From JBFELO01 sp041552055 (lineage in GTDB: Bacteria > Acidobacteriota > Thermoanaerobaculia > Thermoanaerobaculales > Sulfomarinibacteraceae), in NCBI GenBank assembly GCA_041552055.1, contig JBFELO010000020.1:1-47848 (forward strand): DNA of 47,848 nucleotides. The letters run 5' to 3'. The position numbers and the translations under genes are program-made. The notes under the pieces are model-generated. The model did no database searches, was not told the DNA's origin, and saw only the letters and a program-made list of their open reading frames with translations. Position 1 is the first letter of the stretch. Every line of letters begins with the position of its first letter. Below are positions 40,562 to 47,848 of this stretch, piece after piece.

Positions 40562-41545
40562 TCACCGTCGCTCGCCCCGGGCCCCCCGCTCCAGTCTTCG
40601 CTCGTCGTCATGCTCGTGGTGGTGTGTGTGACCCCGCAGCAGATCGAGCGCATGCTCCAGCACCGGGAGGATGACCGTCAGATTCTCGGTCGCAGCCCTG
40701 CGGCTCCCGGGCAGGTTCACGATCAGCGTCGCCCCTCGGATTCCGCACACTCCACGTTGCAGCCACGCGTTCGGCGTGATCACGGCCGACGCCGCGCGCA
40801 TCGCCTCGGCCAGCCCCGGGACCTCCCGGTGGATCACCGAACGGGTGGCCTCCGGCGTGTGATCGCGCTCGGCACATCCGGTGCCGCCCGTCGTCACTAC
40901 CATGCCGAGGCCGCGATCGCTGAGGTCGACGAGCCGGCCGGCGATCTCGTCCTGCTCGTCCGGCACGATCATCGTGGTCGCGATGTGCCCACCGAGACCT
41001 CTCTCGATCAACTCGGCGATGGCGGGGCCTGCGGTGTCGCGCGCGGCCCCTGCCGACGCGCTGTCCGACACCGTGACCACGGCCACCTGGATCACCGATC
41101 TGGACACCTCGCACAGCACACGAATCGACTCGCCTGGCCGAACCTCACCGCCGCGAACCACGCTGGCGAATACGCCGTTCCGCGGCATGATGCAATCGCC
41201 GGCCTGGGCGTAGATGGCACATCGCGTGTGACATGCCTTTCCGATCTGAGTGATCTCGAGCTCGGCATCGGCCACGGACAGTCGCGACCCGATCCCCAGC
41301 CTCTCGAGCCCGCAACCGTCCACCACCAGATTCTCTCCGAAATCACCGGGCTCGAGCTCCAATCCACGATCCCGCATGTCGTCGATGTCAGATCCCGAGA
41401 GCAGGCTCACCTGACGGTGCCAGGGGCCGGCGTGCGCGTCCCCCTCCAAGCCGTGTCCCGCGACCAGAACCGCCCGTTCCACTGCCCGCTTCTGCTCACC
41501 CTTGGAGGGCGCAATACACACCGCGATGACTGATCCGTGAGTCAC
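40562..41545 (-). CDS. MOSC domain - MogA/MoaB fusion protein
   Basis: This 327-residue protein joins a MOSC domain (about 1-147) to a MogA/MoaB domain (about 151-305). MOSC motifs are HGLEGDAHAG and GKACHTRC with Cys105 and Cys109. The MogA part has TTGGTGCAERDHTPEAT at about 218-234 and NLPGS at about 277, for molybdopterin adenylylation. MOSC domains handle sulfurated cofactor. A His-rich tail, GHTHHHEH at about 305-312, may bind metal. The GTG start overlaps the moaC stop (GTGA), so translation is coupled. It ends a moaA-moaC-MOSC/MogA operon. Confidence 0.9.
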   Translation of the reverse strand: MTHGSVIAVCIAPSKGEQKRAVERAVLVAGHGLEGDAHAGPWHRQVSLLSGSDIDDMRDRGLELEPGDFGENLVVDGCGLERLGIGSRLSVADAELEITQIGKACHTRCAIYAQAGDCIMPRNGVFASVVRGGEVRPGESIRVLCEVSRSVIQVAVVTVSDSASAGAARDTAGPAIAELIERGLGGHIATTMIVPDEQDEIAGRLVDLSDRGLGMVVTTGGTGCAERDHTPEATRSVIHREVPGLAEAMRAASAVITPNAWLQRGVCGIRGATLIVNLPGSRRAATENLTVILPVLEHALDLLRGHTHHHEHDDERRLERGARGERR

Positions 41546-42036
41546 GGATGGTCGTCCAGGACCCGATCGGTCGCCCGGTAGTCCCCGGATCGCCCCCCCG
41601 ATTTCTCGACCAGGCGGACACGTTCCAGAACCATGTCTTTCGAGAGCGCCTTGAGCATGTCGTACAGGGTGAGACCAGCCACGGTCACAGCTGTCAGGGC
41701 TTCCATCTCGACACCGGTCGCGGCGCGGGTGGCAGCCGCGGCCTCGATCGAGATCCGATCGTTCCCGACCAGAAACTCGATCGCGACATGGTCGAGCGGC
41801 AGCGAGTGGCACAGCGGTACCAAGTCGGCGGTTCGCTTTGCCGCCATGATGCCGGCGATTCGGGCCGTCGCCAACACGTCACCCTTCGGCGTCGAGCCTG
41901 ACCGCACCGCCTCGATGACCCGCTCACCGACGACCAACTCCGCCGCCGCGACGGCCCGACGCCGGCTGTCCTGCTTGTCGCCGACGTCCACCATTCGAAC
42001 CCTCCCGTCGCCGTCGACGTGTGTCAACTCGGCCAT
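41542..42036 (-). CDS. moaC: Cyclic pyranopterin monophosphate synthase
   Basis: This 164-residue enzyme acts after MoaA to make cyclic pyranopterin monophosphate. LTHVDGDGRVRMVDVGDK, the catalytic GSTPKGDVLATARIAGIMAAKRT, PLCHSLPLDH and VEMEALTAVTVAGLTLYDMLKA are conserved. ATG lies 3 bases after the moaA stop, and the gene overlaps the MOSC-MogA start. No MoaD or MoaE is in the window. Confidence 0.96.
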   Translation of the reverse strand: MAELTHVDGDGRVRMVDVGDKQDSRRRAVAAAELVVGERVIEAVRSGSTPKGDVLATARIAGIMAAKRTADLVPLCHSLPLDHVAIEFLVGNDRISIEAAAATRAATGVEMEALTAVTVAGLTLYDMLKALSKDMVLERVRLVEKSGGRSGDYRATDRVLDDHP

Positions 42037-42039
42037 CGA

Positions 42040-43023
42040 TCAACCCCCCATGGACACCATCGGCAGGTCCGATTCCATAGCCGACGAGGCGGTCTTGCCC
42101 GCCAGGTAGGCGTGGAGCCGGCTTCGCACCTCCGGCTCGATCGTTGTCTCGAGCAATCCCGCGAGATCGAACCGGACCGGATCCATCAGGCATCGCCGCA
42201 CCCGGCCCCTGGCGTCGAGACGCAGCCGCGAACAGCTGTCGCAGAACGGACGGGACCTCGGCGTGATCCACCCCACCCGCACCGCAACGCCTCGCCACCG
42301 GATCATCGAAGGGCGTGCCGGTCCCGGCGACGCCGATCGATCGTCGACGACCTCGGTGCGGCTCCCTAGCCAATCCCGCACCTCGTCCGCCGACACGTAC
42401 TCCCGCTCGGCCCACGCGACCTCGGTGCCCGTGCGCATCAGCTCGATGAACCTGATCTCGAGTCCCTGCCTGCCGGCGAAGTCGAGCAGTAGCGGCACGT
42501 CGGATCGCCAGTTCGACGAAAGCAGCACCGCGTTCATCTTCACTGGAGTCAGGCCACAGTCCAACGCGGCGCCGATCCCGGCCAAGGTGTCAGCCAGCCG
42601 ACCGCCGCGTGTCAGCTCTGCGAACCGCCGTTCGTCGAGGCTGTCCACGGATACGTTGACCCGGGACAGGCCGGCCCCACGAAGCGACGGTGCCAGATCC
42701 ACCAGTCGGGCGCCGTTGGTGGTCGCCGACACTTCGGAGACCCCTGGGATCGCCGCCAGTGATTGCACGAGACCGACCACGCCGTCCCGTAACAACGGCT
42801 CACCGCCAGTCAGTTTGACCCTGCTCACGTCGAACTCGCGGCTCAGCCAGGCGACGGTGTCGGCCAGCCTTTCGAGCGGCAACAGATCTTCACGGCGGAG
42901 CTTCCCGATTCCGGCGGCAGGCATGCAATAACGACAGCGCAGGTTGCAGCGATCGGTGACCGACACCCGGATCACGGCATCTTCAGGGCGCTGCCGGTGC
43001 GGCCCTCGCTGTCCGGTCACCAT
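42040..43023 (-). CDS. moaA: GTP 3',8-cyclase (radical SAM)
   Basis: This 327-residue radical-SAM enzyme starts molybdopterin synthesis. The CxxxCxxC cluster site is TDRCNLRCRYC (Cys26, 30, 33). The C-terminal second cluster is FCDSCSRLRLDARGRVRRC (Cys261, 264, 278). The chain ends in the double glycine MGG required for activity. ATG at 43023 has AAAGGAG 7 bases upstream. A probable Moco riboswitch covers the leader and would mask this binding site. Confidence 0.96.
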   Translation of the reverse strand: MVTGQRGPHRQRPEDAVIRVSVTDRCNLRCRYCMPAAGIGKLRREDLLPLERLADTVAWLSREFDVSRVKLTGGEPLLRDGVVGLVQSLAAIPGVSEVSATTNGARLVDLAPSLRGAGLSRVNVSVDSLDERRFAELTRGGRLADTLAGIGAALDCGLTPVKMNAVLLSSNWRSDVPLLLDFAGRQGLEIRFIELMRTGTEVAWAEREYVSADEVRDWLGSRTEVVDDRSASPGPARPSMIRWRGVAVRVGWITPRSRPFCDSCSRLRLDARGRVRRCLMDPVRFDLAGLLETTIEPEVRSRLHAYLAGKTASSAMESDLPMVSMGG

Positions 43024-43164
43024 TCGGTCTCCTTTCCAAGCCGGGAGGCCGCCGCGTTTCCACCGCGACCCTTGGGGCTCCGGAGCGCCACGCTCCGCCC
43101 ACCGTTCGACGACCCATGGGCATCTGTCCGTTAGGCTCGTCGAATCGGAGACTGCTTCATTCAT
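43024..43164 (-). ncRNA. Probable molybdenum-cofactor (Moco) riboswitch
   Basis: The moaA leader folds into several stems. P1: GTCTCC (43152-43147) with GGAGAC (43032-43027), which includes the moaA Shine-Dalgarno sequence. A CGACGA/TCGTCG hairpin encloses CCTAACGGACAGATGCCCATGG. Further hairpins are GGAGCG/CGCTCC and CGCG...CGCG with a GGAAA loop. Position, size and SD masking match the Moco RNA motif, which lies before moaA in many bacteria. Assignment to the family is from memory of its layout. Confidence 0.62.
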
Positions 43165-43195
43165 AGGATATAGGAGTTTTCGGGCCCGTGCGCAA
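43165..43195 (-). promoter_or_regulatory. Promoter of the moaA operon
   Basis: TTGCGC (43195-43190), 17 bases, then TATATC (43172-43167). Transcription would begin near 43160, just at the start of the predicted riboswitch fold. Confidence 0.55.
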
Positions 43196-43315
43196 GTCCC
43201 AACCGTCCCCGTTCCCGAATCGACGACGATCTCAACATACCCCTGCCCCCGAAGAATTGACCTTCCCCCGATCTCGGGAAACCCCGATCGAGTACCGAAA
43301 CGCGCGACACCCGAA

Positions 43316-43331
43316 CTCTGAGGTCAGAGCT
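43316..43331 (-). terminator. Short hairpin after moeA
   Basis: CTCTG and CAGAG with a 4-base loop lie about 10 bases after the moeA stop. No T tract follows, so termination is doubtful. The region 43166-43339 holds this, the moaA promoter and a weaker GATC stem only. Confidence 0.3.
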
Positions 43332-43339
43332 GTTCAGGG

Positions 43340-44539
43340 CTAGAGCGGATAGCACGGGATCGGATCGCCGACCTCGTATGCGGCGCCGACATCCAGCCTC
43401 GCGAAGGCGTTGGCGGCGGCGGCTGCCACCAGGTCGTGCGAGCCCCGCCACGGCACGACGCGAGCCGACAGGCGGTCTTGACCTCTCGTGAGAACCGCCG
43501 GACGTAACTCGACACGATCGCCCCGGTTCGTCACCGCTTCCTCGAGCTCTGCGAGCATCGGTTGCTCGTTGAAAGCCGCGGTGTCGCCGCTCAGGGTCGC
43601 CGCCAGAGGCCATCCGAACAGACGCCAGCCCGCCAGCACCGATACCGGGTTCCCCGGAAGGCCGAGCATCCAGCAGCCATCGAATCGGACCGCCAGCAGC
43701 GGCTTGCCCGGCTTGACCGAGACTTGGTGAAACAGCACCTCGCCACCGAGCGAACGCGCGACCTCGGGCACCAGGTCATAGTCACCGACCGAGACGCCGC
43801 CGGAGGTCAGCACGAGATCGGCGTCGGCGATCGAGCTCGACAGCGTGAGGCTCAGGTCGTCGGTCGTGTCCCCCGCGGAGACCGACTGCGGTGCTCGCAG
43901 GCCGGCAGCTCTCACCAGCGCATCCAACATCGGACCGTTCGAGTTGCGGATCTGACCGGGTCCCGGCACCTCCGAGACCGGAACCACCTCGCTACCCGTG
44001 ACCACGACCGAGACTCTGGGTCTGGGGATGACCGCGACGCGATCGGCGCCGGCGGCCGCCATAAGGGCCACCAGCTGCGGTGTGACGAGCTCACCGATCT
44101 CGGCGAGCGGTGCACCGACCGCCAGGACCTCGCCGCGGCGCCGAACGTGCGAACCGGCCGCGAGCGACTCGAGACGCACCACACCGTTCTCACCCACCGA
44201 GGCCTGCTCCTGCGGCACGACGGTGTCGGCACCCTCCGGGAGCACGGCACCGGTAAAGATGCGTGCCGCGCACCCCTGCGGGAGATGACCCGCAACGGTT
44301 CCTGCCTGTACCTCGAAGGCTACCGGCAGGGTGCCTCCACACCCCACATCGGCGTGCCTCACGGCATAGCCGTCCATGGCCGACACATGGCCCGGCGGCG
44401 AGTCAACGTCGGATCGAGGAGGCTCCGCGATTCTGCATCCCAGTGCCTCGCCGAGCGGCACCACCACCGGATCGAGGGCGGCCACTCGAGCCGCGACAAG
44501 GCCACGCGCTTCGTCGAGTGTGATCACGCCCGGTAGCAT
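43340..44539 (-). CDS. moeA: Molybdopterin molybdenumtransferase
   Basis: This 399-residue enzyme inserts molybdate into adenylated molybdopterin. SPPGHVSAMDGYAVRHADV, the GAVLPEGADTVVPQEQ segment, VVVTGSEVVPVSE, and TSGGVSVGDYD then FHQVSVKPGKPLLAVRF with GLPGNPVSVLAG are the MoeA hallmarks in order. It reads toward the moaA operon but is separated from it by 316 bases with a separate promoter and riboswitch. The ATG follows an AT-rich patch with a weak binding site. Confidence 0.95.
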   Translation of the reverse strand: MLPGVITLDEARGLVAARVAALDPVVVPLGEALGCRIAEPPRSDVDSPPGHVSAMDGYAVRHADVGCGGTLPVAFEVQAGTVAGHLPQGCAARIFTGAVLPEGADTVVPQEQASVGENGVVRLESLAAGSHVRRRGEVLAVGAPLAEIGELVTPQLVALMAAAGADRVAVIPRPRVSVVVTGSEVVPVSEVPGPGQIRNSNGPMLDALVRAAGLRAPQSVSAGDTTDDLSLTLSSSIADADLVLTSGGVSVGDYDLVPEVARSLGGEVLFHQVSVKPGKPLLAVRFDGCWMLGLPGNPVSVLAGWRLFGWPLAATLSGDTAAFNEQPMLAELEEAVTNRGDRVELRPAVLTRGQDRLSARVVPWRGSHDLVAAAAANAFARLDVGAAYEVGDPIPCYPL

Positions 44540-44585
44540 ACCCGAACTCCAACCACAGCTTCGAGGCTACCTTCCATGGTCGCCA

Positions 44586-44612
44586 TCGTTATCCTCATCG
44601 TCATCGTCAGCG
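44586..44612. repeat. Hexamer array, ATCGTC type
   Basis: Four to five degenerate units (TCGTTA, TCCTCA, TCGTCA, TCGTCA, GCGTCG) lie in the spacer between moeA and the MobB-MobA gene. Confidence 0.55.
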
Positions 44613-44725
44613 TCGCTGCAGAACTCAGCCGCTGCGACACGATCCCGATTCCGAGGTCTCGATCAGTCACAATTCACAACGCCGGATCACGTATCGAGGT
44701 CTCGAAGCGGAGGTGCCGGGAGGGC

Positions 44726-45799
44726 TCAGCGCCGCAAGGCTTCGTACTCTTCAAGCGTGTTCACACTCCGCCAGCACTCGGCGACCTCCGTCGGAGGTAC
44801 CGGACATTCGACCTTCGGATGATCAGAGATCGCGCTTGGGGCCGTCTCCGCATTCCCGATACAACCCTCCAAGAGTGAGAGTGCCTGAGGCTCGTACAGC
44901 GCGAGGAACGGCTCCACCGCGCCTCCACTCGGCCGCGGCATGACCGCCCAGCGTCCCGGCGCACGCCGTTCCAGCAGCCAGGCGACCGCTTCCGAGCGGA
45001 CCAGCGGCTGATCGCATGCGACGATCAGCCATGCGGCATGCCGATGCCAGCGGAGAGCCGCCACCAAACCGGCAATCGGACCCTGCAGCCCAGGGGTGTC
45101 CGGCAGCCGAGGGACATCTCGATGGGAAGCCGGGACCTGTCCCGACCCGATCAAGGCGATGGCTTCGACGTGACCGTCGAGGGAACCCGCCACCCACTCC
45201 GTGAAGGTGCGGCCGGACACCTCGAGGAGTTGCTTTGGACGCCCCATCCGCTCGGACCGGCCACCGACCAGGATGCCCCCGAACACCGGCCGGCTGGACC
45301 AAGCGTCGTCCAGCTGTCGTCGGATCACGGCGTCGGCGCGATCGACTCGGTCGCGGTCCCAGGGCAACACACAGCGGACCTCCGACAATCCCGGTGGAGG
45401 CTCGGACTCACCCTCGCGGCACAGCCAGATCTTCGGCAGCGGAGTGCCTTTGTGTCCCTCGACCAACACCAGATCGTGGTCGGCCAGCAACGACGTCACC
45501 GTTCGCTCGAGGCCGACATCTGAATCACGATGCGAGCGGGCAAACGTCTCGGCCGGCCCCCGCAACACGACGTCGGCACCCGCACGGAACAGCCGATCGG
45601 AGTCCTTCCCCGCGCGATCAACATCGACCCCATGAACATCGTGCTTCAATACCGCCACGGAAAGCCCCCGCCGACGGAGGATCGGGATCACGGCCTCCAG
45701 CAGCGTGGTCTTACCCGAGCCGCTGTAGCCGCTCAACGCGAACACCGGACGAGACTCGGTATTCATTTCTGTGCGACGGTCTCGGAACGAATCATCCAT
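44726..45799 (-). CDS. MobB-MobA fusion (molybdopterin-guanine dinucleotide synthesis)
   Basis: This 357-residue protein fuses two enzymes. The N-terminal MobB GTPase (about 15-165) has P-loop GYSGSGKTT at 24-32 and VLVEGHKG. The C-terminal MobA guanylyltransferase (about 172-350) has GGILVGGRSERMGRPKQLLE, then ACDQPLV with the metal-binding Asp. The order is MobB-MobA. ATG at 45799 overlaps the hslO stop by 8 bases and suggests coupling; ATG at 45766 is an alternative. It implies bis-MGD or MGD-type molybdoenzymes in the organism. Confidence 0.93.
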   Translation of the reverse strand: MDDSFRDRRTEMNTESRPVFALSGYSGSGKTTLLEAVIPILRRRGLSVAVLKHDVHGVDVDRAGKDSDRLFRAGADVVLRGPAETFARSHRDSDVGLERTVTSLLADHDLVLVEGHKGTPLPKIWLCREGESEPPPGLSEVRCVLPWDRDRVDRADAVIRRQLDDAWSSRPVFGGILVGGRSERMGRPKQLLEVSGRTFTEWVAGSLDGHVEAIALIGSGQVPASHRDVPRLPDTPGLQGPIAGLVAALRWHRHAAWLIVACDQPLVRSEAVAWLLERRAPGRWAVMPRPSGGAVEPFLALYEPQALSLLEGCIGNAETAPSAISDHPKVECPVPPTEVAECWRSVNTLEEYEALRR

Positions 45800-46727
45800 G
45801 AGTTCGCTTTCCGCGTCGTCGAGCAGGGGTCTCTGCTTCGATTTCCCGCAACAGCTCGCCCAGCCGCTCGGGGGTCACCTCGTACCGGGTGTGACAGAAC
45901 CCGCATGTGAGAACTGCGGGTGTCTCGCCGTGTTGGTCCCGCAAACCCCGGACCTCGTCCGCGCCCAGGAGCTTGAGCGCCGTCTCGACACGATCCGGCG
46001 AGCAGCCGCACAGAAACCTGGCGGGGGTTTGTTCGAGGATCTCGATGTCATCCCGGAACACCGTCGTGATCCAATCGACCGGGAGCTCTCCGACGATCAG
46101 ATGCGAGGTCACCGCCCCAAACGACCGGACCTGACGGGTCAACGTGTCGGCTTCGTCGTCGGACACACCCGGCAGGAGCTGCACGAGAAAACCACCGGAG
46201 GCACCGGCCCGGCCGTCACGATCGACATACACACCGAGGACAGCTGCGGCAGGCGTTTGCTCGGATTCGGTCAGATAGAACGCGATGTCCTGCGCGATCT
46301 CGCCCGAACGGATCGGGACCACCCCGCGGTACGGTTCGCCGATGCCGATGTCACGGGTCACGATGAGGTCTCCCTCGGTGCCCACGACCCCGGCCACGTT
46401 GAGCTTTCCGTTGACTACGGGGTCGGCAGTGGCCTCCGGATTGGCCACCATAGCCCGCACCCAACCCGCTGGCGACGCGGTGGCCATCAGGCGCCCCGCC
46501 GGCCCACCGCCATCCACCTCGACAGTGAGCATCGGCTCCCGCTCGGTCACCTTCTCGAGGCTCGTGGCCAGCAGCAGGGCGCCGGTGGCCAGCCGCCCGA
46601 GGGCCGCGGTCGTGGGTGCCGAGGGCTCGTGAATGCGGCGCAGCTCTTCCACCGTTGCGGTGGTATCTCCTGCCACCACACGCACCCGGCCACCCCAAGC
46701 TATCGCCCGGATCAGATGGTCTGCCAA
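45792..46727 (-). CDS. hslO: Hsp33 redox-regulated chaperone
   Basis: This 311-residue chaperone is activated by oxidation. The C-terminal zinc switch has CGC and CGFC, four Cys that release zinc under oxidative stress. The N-terminal core (LATGALLLATSLEK, then GYVD-type strands) is typical. I chose TTG at 46727: GGAGG lies 5 bases upstream and the family-like start ADHLIRAIAWGG follows. ATG at 46775 would add 16 residues. It is co-transcribed with the MobB-MobA gene. Confidence 0.9.
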   Translation of the reverse strand: MADHLIRAIAWGGRVRVVAGDTTATVEELRRIHEPSAPTTAALGRLATGALLLATSLEKVTEREPMLTVEVDGGGPAGRLMATASPAGWVRAMVANPEATADPVVNGKLNVAGVVGTEGDLIVTRDIGIGEPYRGVVPIRSGEIAQDIAFYLTESEQTPAAAVLGVYVDRDGRAGASGGFLVQLLPGVSDDEADTLTRQVRSFGAVTSHLIVGELPVDWITTVFRDDIEILEQTPARFLCGCSPDRVETALKLLGADEVRGLRDQHGETPAVLTCGFCHTRYEVTPERLGELLREIEAETPARRRGKRTHG

Positions 46728-46800
46728 AACGACCTCCACCGCCGCGGCCGGGTGGGGCCGCGAACGGCTCGTCATTTATACCACTGGCCTGCCGGGAAAT

Positions 46801-47199
46801 TCACTGTCCTGACGCGGCGGCTGACTCGGGCTGGAATCCGAGCAGCTCGTTGACCACGACCACCAGCTGCTGGACCGTGAATGGCTTTTCGAGCCTGCGG
46901 TCTGCACCGAGCATCTCGGCCCACCTCAGGTAGCCGTCCGGCACGAAGCTGCCACCTCCAGAAATCGCGAGAATTTTCACCGAAGCGTCCATGGCGCGGA
47001 GCTCGATGATGGTCTCGAGACCCTCCATCTCCGGCATAACGATGTCCGTGATCACGAGGTCGGTGACGCGGTTGCGGAACTGCGCGAGTGCCTGGACGCC
47101 GTCACCCGCGTCCACAACGTGATGACCGTGGAGCTCGAGGGCCTGTCGGATCATCCGCCGCACCTCGTTGTTGTCGTCGATGACCAGAATACGGGCCAT
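46801..47199 (-). CDS. CheY-like single-domain response regulator
   Basis: This 132-residue receiver domain has acidic pair Asp8 and Asp9, phosphoacceptor Asp52 in TDIVMPEMEG, Ser80 and Lys105 in EKPF. There is no output domain, so it may act through protein contacts. No histidine kinase is near. ATG at 47199 has GAGGA upstream and starts with MARILVIDD. The frame upstream is unrelated sequence. Confidence 0.93.
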   Translation of the reverse strand: MARILVIDDNNEVRRMIRQALELHGHHVVDAGDGVQALAQFRNRVTDLVITDIVMPEMEGLETIIELRAMDASVKILAISGGGSFVPDGYLRWAEMLGADRRLEKPFTVQQLVVVVNELLGFQPESAAASGQ

Positions 47200-47657
47200 A
47201 GTCCTCACCTTCGGGGCATCGGCTTGGCCAATCGGCCGCCGCTGTCGAGAAATAGGTGGTCCGAGAACTGAGAAAAAATACCGGGAGGTCGCAACTCGCA
47301 AAATCGAGGCCATGTCCATCGGGCGCCGAGCTGCCCCGACCCTCAGAAGACAGGCAATTGACAGATCATCGTTCGCGGAACACCGGACGACGTTGTCAAC
47401 GACGAGCGTCCCGGAACGAAATCACAGCCCTCCCTGGCCCGCTCTACGAATATGACCTCTGACGGGCCGGGCGCTTCGTCGTCCGACGCGCCCTCTATCC
47501 GGTGCAACAGTTTCCGACCCGGCAGAATCGGAAAGAACCTCCCGACAGCACAGGCCGCACCGGGTCATTCCCAACGTGTGTTAATATCCCTAATCAACGA
47601 TGTTCAACGAACATTAACGTGCAGAACGACTATTCAACGAGGATCAAGGGAGGAATG
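47200..47657. other. 458-base spacer upstream of the lysine-rich gene
   Basis: No gene was seen. Near the right end the palindrome TGTTC-AAC-GAACA (47601-47613) lies in a region with three CAACGA repeats. It may be an operator for the downstream gene. The rest is featureless. Confidence 0.4.
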
Positions 47658-47848
47658 ATGGCCACGAAGAAAGCGACCGGAGCAAAGAAGAAGACTGCCG
47701 CCAAGAAACCGGCCGCCAAGAAACCAGCGGCCAAGAAAACCGCCGCCAAAAAACCGGCCGCCAAGAAGAAGGTCGTGACCAAGAAGGCCGCCGCCAAAAA
47801 ACCGGCCGCCAAGAAGAAGGTCGTGACCAAGAAGGCCGCCGCCAAAAA
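47658..47848 (+). CDS. Histone H1-like lysine/alanine-rich protein, N-terminal part
   Basis: The gene runs off the right edge; about 63 residues are visible. The sequence is almost entirely Lys, Ala, Pro, with KKPAAK repeats and a 16-residue (48-base) unit ending KKKVVTKK that begins to repeat a third time. It resembles bacterial histone-H1-like or AlgP-type DNA-binding tails, which compact DNA. ATG at 47658 has GGGAGGA upstream; the adjacent ATG at 47655 is too close to it. The nearly identical DNA repeats may allow length variation. Confidence 0.8.
   Translation, partial: MATKKATGAKKKTAAKKPAAKKPAAKKTAAKKPAAKKKVVTKKAAAKKPAAKKKVVTKKAAAK

Overview
The window is GC-rich and densely coded. Its outer-membrane barrel protein, lipoproteins with lipoboxes and many exported proteins point to a Gram-negative bacterium. 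GTG starts are common, and two TTG starts are likely. No rRNA, tRNA, IS element, phage or CRISPR array was recognised. The taxon cannot be fixed by eye. The gene mix (Sec-exported nickel superoxide dismutase, lysine 6-aminotransferase, DUF4136 proteins, a CATCCTGAG-type palindromic repeat) would fit an Acidobacteriota- or Deltaproteobacteria-like lineage, but this is a weak inference.

Layout. 1-2427 (-): trpE-trpG-trpD, trpD running off the left edge. 2674-3975 (+): asnS. 4141-5406 (-): ArsR-type repressor, MerP-like metal-binding protein and Smr protein, behind a strong promoter with an operator-like palindrome. 5555-14904: DCC-family thiol protein, beta-propeller lipoprotein, CNT nucleoside transporter, small membrane protein, mini-metalloprotease, queuosine-precursor transporter, DUF4136 protein, outer-membrane barrel, lipocalin and NAD synthetase. 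15432-17182 (+): two tandem exported proteins that look like HipA/FAM20-type kinases. 17196-20261: YugP protease, then a YtrA-type repressor with a slipin and two small membrane/exported proteins. 20469-26795 (+): lysine aminotransferase, alkaline phosphatase, SEC-C protein, serine acetyltransferase and OPT transporter. 26792-31859: alpha/beta hydrolase, small coiled-coil protein, Tag glycosylase with a GGDEF protein, SixA with ApaH.

31860-36505 is the most unusual part. A three-gene minus-strand operon encodes a sigma-like regulator, an unrecognised protein with a possible PemK/MazF-like N-terminus, and a DUF3696 ATPase. Directly downstream lie two tandem copies of a ~167-bp element, each with a long-armed hairpin whose arms differ by a compensatory change. 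This resembles a defence or toxin module but matches no system I can name.

36574-40546: a GAF-GGDEF cyclase, Ni-SOD, a lipoprotein with TrmO, and an exported unknown. 40562-47199 (-): molybdenum-cofactor genes (MOSC-MogA fusion, moaC, moaA behind a probable Moco riboswitch, moeA, MobB-MobA fusion), then hslO and a CheY-like regulator. The right edge cuts a lysine-rich histone-H1-like gene.

Intergenic regions repeatedly carry short degenerate tandem arrays of 6- or 7-bp units. The unit differs between loci and the arrays are often arranged as inverted arms. They are confined to spacers and are a second genome-level oddity.
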